From a bacterium (lineage in GTDB: Bacteria; Chloroflexota; Chloroflexia; Chloroflexales; Kallotenuaceae): a DNA stretch of 37,373 bases. Below the pieces are notes generated by a model. That model was not told the DNA's origin and searched no databases. It saw only the letters and a program-made list of their open reading frames with translations. Where the stretch lies: assembly GCA_016781505.1 (NCBI GenBank), contig JADDQF010000115.1, forward strand, positions 1-37,373, written 5' to 3'. This document shows positions 15,429 to 21,151 of the stretch, piece after piece. Both the position numbers and the translations under genes were made by a program. Positions within the stretch are counted from its first letter, which is position 1. Every line of letters begins with the position of its first letter.

Positions 15429-15989
15429 TTAGCTCCGCGCTCGGTTGACCACCTGCGGAGAAAAGCCGAGAATATCGATGCGCGAGCGAGAGACCGCCAG
15501 CCAATCGCCGACCGCGAGCTGGGCCGCGCCGATCTGTGCTGCCAGGTTGTCAGCAGTCAGGCTCGTGCGGACACCGACAACGCCATCGCCTACGTCGAGC
15601 AGCAGCTCGGTGTACAACGTGTCATAGGGCAGGGCGTCTCGCCGCAGCTCCCAGCTGGGCAGCGCAACAATTTGCCCATACGCCCGCGGCGCGGTCGAGA
15701 CGTGGCCGGGTGTTTGCGCCTCAGCCATGATGCCTCGCCGCTGGGTCCCTGGAGGCTGCAGGGCAAGCTTGGACAGTAGGTAAACAAACTGGGCCGTGCC
15801 CGCCTGTCCGGCCTGCTCTGGATCGACATAATGATGGCGGTCAACCACACCCATCAGCAGCCCCGTGGCCAGGCGGAAGACCAGCTGCGGCAAATACCGG
15901 CGACCATCCGGATGCAGTGCGCCCGGCACGTATCGTTCAAAATGTACCGGCAGCCCAACCTGCTCAATGAGAGGAAAACGCATAAGCAA
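15429..15989 (-). CDS. Conserved-looking hypothetical protein upstream of the Nudix gene
   Basis: A 186-residue protein without membrane segments. It begins MLMRFPLIEQVGLPVHFERY (a second ATG, giving MRFPLIEQ, is equally plausible) and contains a His/Tyr-rich patch (VVDRHHYVDPEQAGQ). Its C-terminal half of short strands (YGQIVALPSWELRRDALPYD, LLLDVGDGVVGVRTSLTA, GDWLAVSRSRIDILGF) looks like a beta-rich, OB- or SH3-like fold. I recognise no family. Its position 36 bases before the Nudix hydrolase suggests co-transcription. Confidence 0.6.
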   Translation of the reverse strand: MLMRFPLIEQVGLPVHFERYVPGALHPDGRRYLPQLVFRLATGLLMGVVDRHHYVDPEQAGQAGTAQFVYLLSKLALQPPGTQRRGIMAEAQTPGHVSTAPRAYGQIVALPSWELRRDALPYDTLYTELLLDVGDGVVGVRTSLTADNLAAQIGAAQLAVGDWLAVSRSRIDILGFSPQVVNRARS

Positions 15990-16072
15990 GCACCAACGTA
16001 GGTGGACCGGAAAGCCTGGTTGAAAGACCCATCAAAGCTCGATAGTATCTGCGACGATGAACGCCAGCGGCA

Positions 16073-16594
16073 TTAGTGGCCCAATGCTTTGACGCTGTTG
16101 TCACGGCCGTGCCACTCCGCGTTCCAGCTGCCAAACTGCTGGAGCAAGGCGTGCAGCCGCCGGACACGTTCCAGCATACGTGGTTCCTTAATCTTCCACT
16201 CGCCCTTGATTTGCTTGATCACAAGCTGCGAGTCACCGCGAATTTCCAGCTGGACTCGCTTGGGATCTTTGGCGCGCCGCAGCACCGCCTCGACCGCCGT
16301 AATCAAGGTGTCATATTCGGCCTCGTTGTTGGTGTAGCCAGCGCCAAACTGAATCCGCTTGGGCTGCTCAACTTTGCCGCGCACGCTGAGTTGATACGAG
16401 CCATAGCCCTGCCCGGGATTGCCGATACTGCCGCCATCGAAGATGATGTGGATCGGCACGGGCGGGTAGCTTACGGCAGACTCGGCTGGTGGGGCAACCG
16501 CTGGCGGCGACTCGTCCGCCACGTACATATCGGCCGTTAAGGTGAAAACCTCACCACAGCAGGGACAGCGAACACGTTGATGAGCTGCATTCAT
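16073..16594 (-). CDS. RNase H-like protein with N-terminal zinc-ribbon-like motif
   Basis: A 173-residue protein. The first 20 residues carry CPCCGEVF (Cys10, 12, 13), a partial zinc-ribbon knuckle, and a Pro/Ala-rich linker runs to about 47. The RNase H fold follows, with IIFDGGSIGNPG (Asp53), TNNEAEY (Glu91) and IRGDSQLVIKQIKG (Asp121), three of the four metal-binding acids of RNase HI, which cuts RNA in RNA-DNA hybrids. The C-terminus reads EWHGRDNSVKALGH: the fourth Asp, usually four residues after the Asn, is Ala170, though Asp165 is nearby. It belongs to the short RVT_3/RnhA-like group. A -10 box six bases before the ATG suggests a leaderless transcript. Confidence 0.8.
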   Translation of the reverse strand: MNAAHQRVRCPCCGEVFTLTADMYVADESPPAVAPPAESAVSYPPVPIHIIFDGGSIGNPGQGYGSYQLSVRGKVEQPKRIQFGAGYTNNEAEYDTLITAVEAVLRRAKDPKRVQLEIRGDSQLVIKQIKGEWKIKEPRMLERVRRLHALLQQFGSWNAEWHGRDNSVKALGH

Positions 16595-16600
16595 GCACCT

Positions 16601-16606
16601 ATTGTA
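16601..16606 (-). promoter_or_regulatory. Candidate -10 box of a leaderless RNase H-like transcript
   Basis: Minus strand TACAAT (complement of 16601-16606) ends six bases before the ATG at 16594, so transcription would start at or next to the start codon. A TTGCCC lies 19 bases further upstream, slightly far for a -35. No Shine-Dalgarno sequence is present, which agrees with leaderless initiation. Confidence 0.45.
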
Positions 16607-16767
16607 CCCTGTTCACAGCTTGATCGGGCAAACAACCAAAGCCAACGCGATGCGTGCGTCGGCGTGGATTGCCTGCAACCATGCAGTGCAGCAGCTCCGG
16701 CAACCTATGCTCGCCATGCGGACGGGCTGTCATGACTTTGTTATGTCTTGCCATAGGTAGTAGTGCC

Positions 16768-16780
16768 GGTATCCGATACC
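16768..16780. promoter_or_regulatory. Perfect dyad directly before the HicB-like gene
   Basis: GGTATC-C-GATACC is a perfect 13-base inverted repeat ending on the base before the ATG at 16781. HicB-type proteins often autoregulate, and this is where an operator would block transcription or translation start. The predicted protein has no obvious DNA-binding domain, so the link is weak. Confidence 0.3.
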
Positions 16781-17032
16781 ATGCAATACATGATCAAGTA
16801 CCTGCATCGTGTATTACAGCACGCCCGCTTCACCGCGCTGCCCGACGGCAGTGTTGAGGGTGCGATCCCGGCATTTCCTTCGGTTCATGCCCATGCTCCC
16901 TCGCTTGAAGAATGTCGCTGGCTGTTAGAGGTAGCCCTGGCACGGACAATTGTTGAAGCTCTTCACGCCGAGCAACCGTTACCAACGCTTGCAGATATCG
17001 CCGTTGAACCGTATGAGCAGGCGTTGGTCTAA
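16781..17032 (+). CDS. HicB-like (partial RNase H fold) protein without a HicA partner
   Basis: An 83-residue protein. ARFTALPDGSVEGAIPAFPS followed by APSLEECRWLLEVALARTI matches the HicB-like domain: a strand with LPDGS-x-x-x-x-IP, a second strand, then a helix LEECR-x-x-L. The tail EQPLPTLADI is also typical of the stand-alone HicB-like proteins common in cyanobacteria and Chloroflexota. No HicA toxin (a short dsRBD-like protein with a conserved His) is encoded on either side, so this is an orphan. Start choice is uncertain among GTG 16763, ATG 16781 and ATG 16790 (MIKYLHRV, the usual family start). It has no helix-turn-helix extension. Confidence 0.7.
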   Translation: MQYMIKYLHRVLQHARFTALPDGSVEGAIPAFPSVHAHAPSLEECRWLLEVALARTIVEALHAEQPLPTLADIAVEPYEQALV

Positions 17033-17155
17033 GCAGTGGCTGCCGGCAGGAGACGCTGCACGGGGGTTGGTCGTGGACTCAGACCGCTCCGGACGCTTGG
17101 ATCTGCCGGAATGACCGGTACGGAGCCAAGGCTGACCGGCAGCAAGGCAACAAAA

Positions 17156-17196
17156 AAGACAGCCGCTGTTCACCCCGCATGAACAACGGCTGTCTT
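17156..17196 (-). terminator. Strong intrinsic terminator
   Basis: The arms AAGACAGCCGCTGTTCA and TGAACAACGGCTGTCTT pair over 17 bases with one G-U position, around the loop CCCCGCA. On the minus strand the stem runs into TTTTTT, the best U-run in this stretch. It would end transcription from the DUF305 gene; on the plus strand it could also stop read-through from the HicB-like gene. Confidence 0.75.
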
Positions 17197-17291
17197 GTAT
17201 GGGTCAATGATACACCTCGGCCGGCACCACGGCTATCACCCCTATCGGGGAATTTTGTCCCCCAGTGAAAGGCCCTTTGGTTCTGCTGGCA

Positions 17292-17330
17292 CACACCAAA
17301 GAAGCTCATTATATGAGCTTCTTTGGTGTG
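17292..17330. repeat. Perfect 18-bp-arm palindrome
   Basis: The left arm 17292-17309 (CACACCAAAGAAGCTCAT) and right arm 17313-17330 are exact reverse complements around the loop TAT. It lies 76 bases beyond the DUF305 stop. Neither side has a U-run, so it is not a classic terminator. The perfect match suggests a recently formed or selected structure such as an RNA processing or stability hairpin, a REP-like unit, or the tip of a miniature element. Confidence 0.75.
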
Positions 17331-17405
17331 TATTATCACGGAACAATAGCTGCTCCCCGTTGTATGGCATCATTGAGTTGGCCGTATCAACACGGATTAC
17401 CGCAG

Positions 17406-18059
17406 CTATCTCGGGCGGGTACTCAAAGGCCGCACAATGCCGTAGAAGCGTTCGAGGTAGTCGCGCATTTGCCCAATTTCTTCACTTTGAGAGGCTACAA
17501 GGTGGGTGGTAAATGGGTACAAGTCCCGATGATGGCCAGCAATCAGCACCGGAGTGCTCATCATCACTGCTTGAGCATGATGGTCACTCATTGCGCTCAA
17601 AAATTCTATATCAAAAGCAGGCCCTGATTTGGCTTTGAGTGCCTCCATACGAGCTTCCATATCCGGCATAAGCCCGCGCAGCATCGGCATGTCCATACGC
17701 ATCATAATATCTGCCGGCATCATGGTGCCTTGAGGTGGCTGCATACCGTACCAATTCTGCAACCAGTTGGTCATAAGCTGCACTTCTGGCTGTTGGTCGG
17801 TGATGATTTTTTGGGCCAGCTCGCGTACTTCAGGACGAGAAGCCTTGGTGACGGCCATCTCTGCCATCATGATAGCCCCTCGGTGATGCGGAATCATGCC
17901 CATCAAGAAATCCTGTTCAATGCCTGCTACCCGTGGATCTGGTGCAGGGTCAAGGCCACCTTGTTGTGCAGTAGCCGGTATTGAGCGGGCGACAAATGTT
18001 CCAAGAACGATAGCTAGCACGACGACGAATCGGACGGTGATGCGTGTGGACATTTTCAT
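17406..18059 (-). CDS. Secreted DUF305 protein with two ferritin-like halves
   Basis: A 217-residue protein. Residues 1-32 form a Sec signal peptide (VVVLAIVLGTFVARSIPATAQ, cut near AQQ). The mature part has two copies of the DUF305 helical unit: MGMIPHHRGAIMMAEMAV (His58-His59) and MSDHHAQAVMMSTPVLIAG (His160-His161), joined by a Met-rich region (MMPADIMMRMDMPMLRGLMP). The HH-x(4-5)-MM arrangement and the Met-rich linker suggest metal binding, and DUF305 members such as CopM bind copper. AGGAAGG seven bases before the ATG fixes the start. A CsoR-box-like dyad about 200 bases upstream supports metal-responsive control. Copper is inference. Confidence 0.87.
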   Translation of the reverse strand: MKMSTRITVRFVVVLAIVLGTFVARSIPATAQQGGLDPAPDPRVAGIEQDFLMGMIPHHRGAIMMAEMAVTKASRPEVRELAQKIITDQQPEVQLMTNWLQNWYGMQPPQGTMMPADIMMRMDMPMLRGLMPDMEARMEALKAKSGPAFDIEFLSAMSDHHAQAVMMSTPVLIAGHHRDLYPFTTHLVASQSEEIGQMRDYLERFYGIVRPLSTRPR

Positions 18060-18257
18060 AGAAATGCCTTCCTAAGCTTCATGTTAGACTGCAATTGCGC
18101 GACGACCATCAGACCGGTGACAGATAGTTAGGCTGCAAGTGTTGTGAGCAATTGATTACACGCTGCCTCTGGTTCATCCGTGCGGCATACGTCAAGGCTT
18201 CCTCCCTTGGGGTACGATACCCTTCACGACGCGGGCTCTGCAGCAAGATTTTAGACC

Positions 18258-18273
18258 ATACTCCCAGGGGTAT
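18258..18273 (-). promoter_or_regulatory. CsoR/RcnR-box-like operator upstream of the DUF305 gene
   Basis: Minus strand ATACCCCTGGGAGTAT is a near-perfect dyad (ATACyCC/GGrGTAT) resembling operators of the CsoR/RcnR family of copper-, nickel- or formaldehyde-sensing repressors (TACCCC...GGGGTA). On the minus strand TAAAAT follows closely and could be the -10 box, placing the dyad inside the promoter. The regulator is not encoded in this window. Confidence 0.4.
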
Positions 18274-18339
18274 AAAATAAAGGCTAGAAGGAGCGTCTCT
18301 CAGACTGTCGCAGAAGGTCCATGTTCCCGCCAAATACGT

Positions 18340-18368
18340 GAGGCGCGTTGAGCTTGGAAACGCGCCTC
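18340..18368 (-). terminator. Hairpin after the AlaX gene
   Basis: Perfect 10-bp arms, GAGGCGCGTT and AACGCGCCTC, enclose a 9-base loop 36 bases beyond the AlaX stop. On the minus strand the sequence after the stem is only mildly T-rich (CACGTATTT), so termination may be weak or factor-assisted. Confidence 0.5.
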
Positions 18369-18403
18369 AGCAGTGTTTACTTCGTTTTAATCCAGGTGTA
18401 CGG

Positions 18404-19120
18404 CTATGACCCAAGGCCAATAATGATGCGCTTGTTGGTCGCGCCTTTGGAGCGCGTTTTGACCAGAACCACCTCGCCAACTTCCTCTGTGTTGCCGACA
18501 TGCGTGCCGCCATCTGCCTGGCGGTCGAGCTCCACAATCTCAACGATCCGTACCTGGCTCACGCCTTCCGGCACCAAATTCGTCTTGGTCCGGATCAGAT
18601 CGGGAAGGGCAAATGCTGTGTCGCGCGGCAGCTGATACACCTTGACGGGCCGCGCCTGGACGACCTCACGGTTGATCTTGCCGCCCATCTCCTGCGCTAA
18701 CTCAGGTGTGAAATTCTGGATCTCGAAGTCAAGCCGTCCTTCGCCGGGATCCATATTGCCACCCGTCACGTTTGCGCCGTAGTCGGCAAAGGCGATCGCG
18801 CTCAACATATGCAGCGCCGTGTGTGTGCGCATCAACAGATAGCGCCGCTCCCAATCCAGCCTGCCCTGAACGCTCGTGCCCACCGCCGGTGGCTCATCGC
18901 CTGCCAGCGTGTGCCACACATACTGCTCATCCTTGCGCACCGCGGTCACTGGCCAGGTCCGGCCTTCGGCTTGGAGCGAGCCGATGTCACAGGGCTGGCC
19001 TCCACCACCCGGATAAAACACCGTTTCACTCAAGGCTACCTCGTTCCCCGTAACCGCTAGAACTGTTGTCGTACATTCTTTGAGGTAGCTGTTAAAGGCG
19101 TAAAGCTGCTCGGTCTGCAT
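18404..19120 (-). CDS. AlaX-type alanyl-tRNA editing protein
   Basis: A 238-residue free-standing homologue of the AlaRS editing domain; such proteins hydrolyse Ser-tRNA(Ala) or Gly-tRNA(Ala) in trans. Residues about 1-90 match the AlaRS C-terminal beta-barrel (SETVFYPGGGGQPCDIGSL). The zinc site begins RTHTALHML (His100, His104), and GGNMDPGEGRLDF is the conserved glycine-rich turn. The second zinc block reads QADGGTHVGNTEEVG, with His207 present but Asp203 where AlaRS has Cys, a change also found in some AlaX groups. The start is set by GGAGG just before the ATG at 19120; an upstream in-frame start at 19225 has no support. It is a single-gene unit followed by the hairpin at 18340. Confidence 0.87.
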   Translation of the reverse strand: MQTEQLYAFNSYLKECTTTVLAVTGNEVALSETVFYPGGGGQPCDIGSLQAEGRTWPVTAVRKDEQYVWHTLAGDEPPAVGTSVQGRLDWERRYLLMRTHTALHMLSAIAFADYGANVTGGNMDPGEGRLDFEIQNFTPELAQEMGGKINREVVQARPVKVYQLPRDTAFALPDLIRTKTNLVPEGVSQVRIVEIVELDRQADGGTHVGNTEEVGEVVLVKTRSKGATNKRIIIGLGS

Positions 19121-19296
19121 ACATCCTCCACGGGAATGCGGTCGATGATACGCTCCCAGCTTTGATTGTGCAACTTGGCCGATGCGTTCACAGCGTTCAG
19201 CGCAGATAGCCTCCACGACCGTCAAAGGTGCTGACCTGGCGTGCCTGGCTGGTGGTCCGGACCATGCTGCGTTATTGTCTTGAAAGGGGGCCTATC

Positions 19297-19791
19297 ATGC
19301 GCTATGTGATGCGGCAGCGCTTATTCTCATTCGGCGATGATTTTCATATCAAGAATGAGCATGGGCAGGACGTGTTTTTTGTGGACGGCAAGGTCTTTAG
19401 CTTGGGTGACAAACTGTCGTTTCAGGATATGGTCGGCAACGAGCTGGCTGTGGTGCAGCAAAAACTCTTGGCGTTCAGTCCCACCTACGAAATTTACCGC
19501 GGTGGACAGCACGCCGCCACGGTTCAGCAGTCGCTGTTCACGCTGTTCCGGGCGCACTTCGCGATCGACGTGCCGGGGCCTGACGATCTGGAAGCGCAAG
19601 GTGATTTTTTGGATCACGAGTATAGCTTTCTGCGTGGTGGCCAAACGGTTGCCACGGTGTCGAAGCGGTGGTTCTCAATGAGCGATACGTACGGCGTAGA
19701 CATCGCACCCGGCGAGGACGACGTATTGATCCTTGCCAGTACCGTGGTGATCGACATGGCCGTGCATAATCAGAGCAAGCGCCACGAGTAA
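19297..19791 (+). CDS. LURP-one-related (Tubby C2-like) protein
   Basis: A 164-residue protein starting MRYVMRQRLFSFGDDFHIKN. It is built of short beta strands with the LURP-one-related pattern: MxQ-x-LFSFGDDF, then VDGKVFSLGDKLSFQDMVG, and paired repeats (YEIYRGGQHAATVQQ, YSFLRGGQTVATVSKRW). It ends GVDIAPGEDDVLILASTVVID, also characteristic. The fold is a 12-strand barrel resembling Tubby and phospholipid scramblase; the bacterial role is unknown, perhaps lipid or membrane association. AGGGGG lies seven bases before this ATG, so the longer frame starting at 19228 is rejected. Confidence 0.82.
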   Translation: MRYVMRQRLFSFGDDFHIKNEHGQDVFFVDGKVFSLGDKLSFQDMVGNELAVVQQKLLAFSPTYEIYRGGQHAATVQQSLFTLFRAHFAIDVPGPDDLEAQGDFLDHEYSFLRGGQTVATVSKRWFSMSDTYGVDIAPGEDDVLILASTVVIDMAVHNQSKRHE

Positions 19792-19831
19792 GGTGCCCAT
19801 ATGGCTAGGCTGCACCATGCGCGCTGGCGCG

Positions 19832-19860
19832 TTGTGTAACGGTGAGCGGTGTGTCACAAT
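19832..19860 (+). promoter_or_regulatory. Promoter of a leaderless GNAT transcript
   Basis: -35 TTGTGT (19832-19837), a 17-base spacer, -10 CACAAT (19855-19860). The -10 box ends six bases before the ATG at 19867, so transcription would begin at the start codon. This supports 19867 over the in-frame alternative at 19849, which lies inside the promoter. Confidence 0.55.
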
Positions 19861-19866
19861 AGCGCT

Positions 19867-20634
19867 ATGAACCAGCGTAGCGTGCCCGAGGCTGTCCACC
19901 AAGCGATTGAGCTAGATATTGCGCTCGCTCGTATGCATAGCCAGGTCGAGCAGCGCGCGTGGGGCTTGTTGTACGCCAATCCCGCAAATCCCCACCATCA
20001 CGACTCAAACACAGCCCGGCGGATTCGAGCGGAGCAGCCTGAAGCGGCGATCACCGAGCTGACCGCTTTTTATCGTGACCGCGGGCTAACACCACGAGCG
20101 AAAGTTGACAATCTAACCGTGCCCCATGACCTCGTTGCGCGGCTCGAAGCACACGGCTACCTGGCAAGTACGGCGGTGCTGCGGATCATGACCTGGGCCG
20201 GCACCCCACCAGCGCCGCCACAGCTGCCGCCGGATGTGACCATTGTGCGGGCCGGGCCGGAGCACCTGGTGGAAGTTACGGGCGTGCAAGCCGCGGGCTT
20301 TGGCACGGCTGATAGCAGTTGGATTGCCGGATTTCTCCGTATCGAGCTAGCCCATCCTGCTGTGCGCTGCTACCTTGCATACGTCGATGGTGTGCCGGCC
20401 GCTAGCCTGTCGGCCTTTGACGCGCAGCCGATCAGCCTGATCAGCAATGTGGCCACCGTGCCGGCTTTGCGTGGCCGCGGCCTAGCTGCAGCCCTGGTTG
20501 CGCTTGCCCAAGCTGAGTCGACGGGTCTGTTGCTGCTGGAGGTGGTCGAGCCGAATGCCGAGCGGATTTACGGGCGGGCTGGCTTTGAGGTGCGTGGCGA
20601 GCTGCAGCAAACCAGCTGCTGGCTTTCGGGCTAA
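19867..20634 (+). CDS. GNAT-family N-acetyltransferase
   Basis: A 255-residue protein with a less conserved N-terminal half (about 1-120) and a GNAT domain at about 125-250. The acetyl-CoA site is NVATVPALRGRGLAAALVAL (the R-G-R-G-L-A loop), followed by LLLLEVVEPNAERIYGRAGF, the classic N-A-x-x-x-Y-x-x-x-GF end, and a final strand. Similar two-part GNATs acetylate small amines or proteins; the substrate is not evident. The stop is 7 bases before the ACT-domain gene, so the two are co-transcribed. The overall style resembles the partial GNAT at the left edge of the window. Confidence 0.85.
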   Translation: MNQRSVPEAVHQAIELDIALARMHSQVEQRAWGLLYANPANPHHHDSNTARRIRAEQPEAAITELTAFYRDRGLTPRAKVDNLTVPHDLVARLEAHGYLASTAVLRIMTWAGTPPAPPQLPPDVTIVRAGPEHLVEVTGVQAAGFGTADSSWIAGFLRIELAHPAVRCYLAYVDGVPAASLSAFDAQPISLISNVATVPALRGRGLAAALVALAQAESTGLLLLEVVEPNAERIYGRAGFEVRGELQQTSCWLSG

Positions 20635-20641
20635 CTGCACG

Positions 20642-21040
20642 ATGGCTCATCAACTGCCACCTCCGTTGTTGTCGCTCGCGATCTTGCCGCAGCGATTCGC
20701 CATTTGCCGGCTCGAACCTCAGGCACCGGTGCCGCCATGGTGTTGGACCGACGGCTTATGCGCGGTGACACGCACCCAGCATGAGCTGTCAATTGTGTGC
20801 CTGGAAGTCGCAGTGCCAGCTGCTGTTCAATCCGAGCGGGGTTGGCGGGCGCTGCAGGTGGATGGGCCGCTCGACTTCGGCTTGACGGGCGTTCTGGCTG
20901 CCCTGGCAGTGCCATTAGCTCAAGCTCACATCAGCATCTTTGCCCTTTCCACCTTTGACACCGATTATGTGCTGGTGCGAGAGACCCAGCTTGAGCGCGC
21001 TGTGCGAGCGTTGCGTGAAGCTGGCCATACATTGCGCTGA
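20642..21040 (+). CDS. ACT-domain protein (tandem ACT_7 type)
   Basis: A 132-residue protein starting MAHQLPPPLLSLAILPQRFA. The blocks RFAICRLEP, VTRTQHELSIVCLEVAVP and the C-terminal VDGPLDFGLTGVLAALAVPL then SIFALSTFDTDYVLVRE match the small stand-alone ACT proteins (two ACT-like units, ACT_7). ACT domains bind amino acids or other small ligands and regulate partners; here the partner is probably the GNAT encoded 7 bases upstream. A TAATG-like overlap is absent, but spacing is tight enough for coupling. A longer in-frame start at 20498 lies inside the GNAT and is rejected. Confidence 0.87.
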   Translation: MAHQLPPPLLSLAILPQRFAICRLEPQAPVPPWCWTDGLCAVTRTQHELSIVCLEVAVPAAVQSERGWRALQVDGPLDFGLTGVLAALAVPLAQAHISIFALSTFDTDYVLVRETQLERAVRALREAGHTLR

Positions 21041-21151
21041 GCGTAGTCGTTGTGATCAACTCTGCCGATGGCTTGGTCGTGTTCCGCCCCGAATCATTGC
21101 CCTATGCTGTCGCGGATGATCGCGGGATGCAGTTGAGGTGAAGCAGAACTA

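Larger units (their letters stand above)
17033..17405. other. Hairpin-rich non-coding region
   Basis: About 370 bases between the HicB-like gene and the stop of the DUF305 gene. It holds a terminator hairpin (17156-17196), a short CCCC/GGGG stem (17239-17250) and a perfect 39-base palindrome (17292-17330). No convincing reading frame was found. It is less GC-rich than its surroundings near the palindrome. Confidence 0.6.
18060..18403. other. Intergenic region with metal-operator-like dyad and terminator
   Basis: About 340 bases between the stop of the AlaX gene (18404) and the start of the DUF305 gene, both on the minus strand. It holds the hairpin at 18340-18368 and the dyad at 18258-18273. 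A 74-residue frame (18109-18333, minus) covers most of it but shows no family resemblance or ribosome-binding site, so I treat the stretch as leader and promoter. Confidence 0.5.

Noticed and set aside
16781-17032. Complete HicAB toxin-antitoxin module
   Set aside because: No HicA-like gene is present on either side, so only an orphan HicB-like protein is supported.
17265-17627. 120-codon plus-strand frame across the palindrome and the end of the DUF305 gene
   Set aside because: It is antisense to the DUF305 coding region and translates the palindrome arms; there is no coding resemblance.
18109-18333. 74-codon minus-strand frame upstream of the DUF305 gene
   Set aside because: No ribosome site or family resemblance; the stretch contains the likely operator and promoter.
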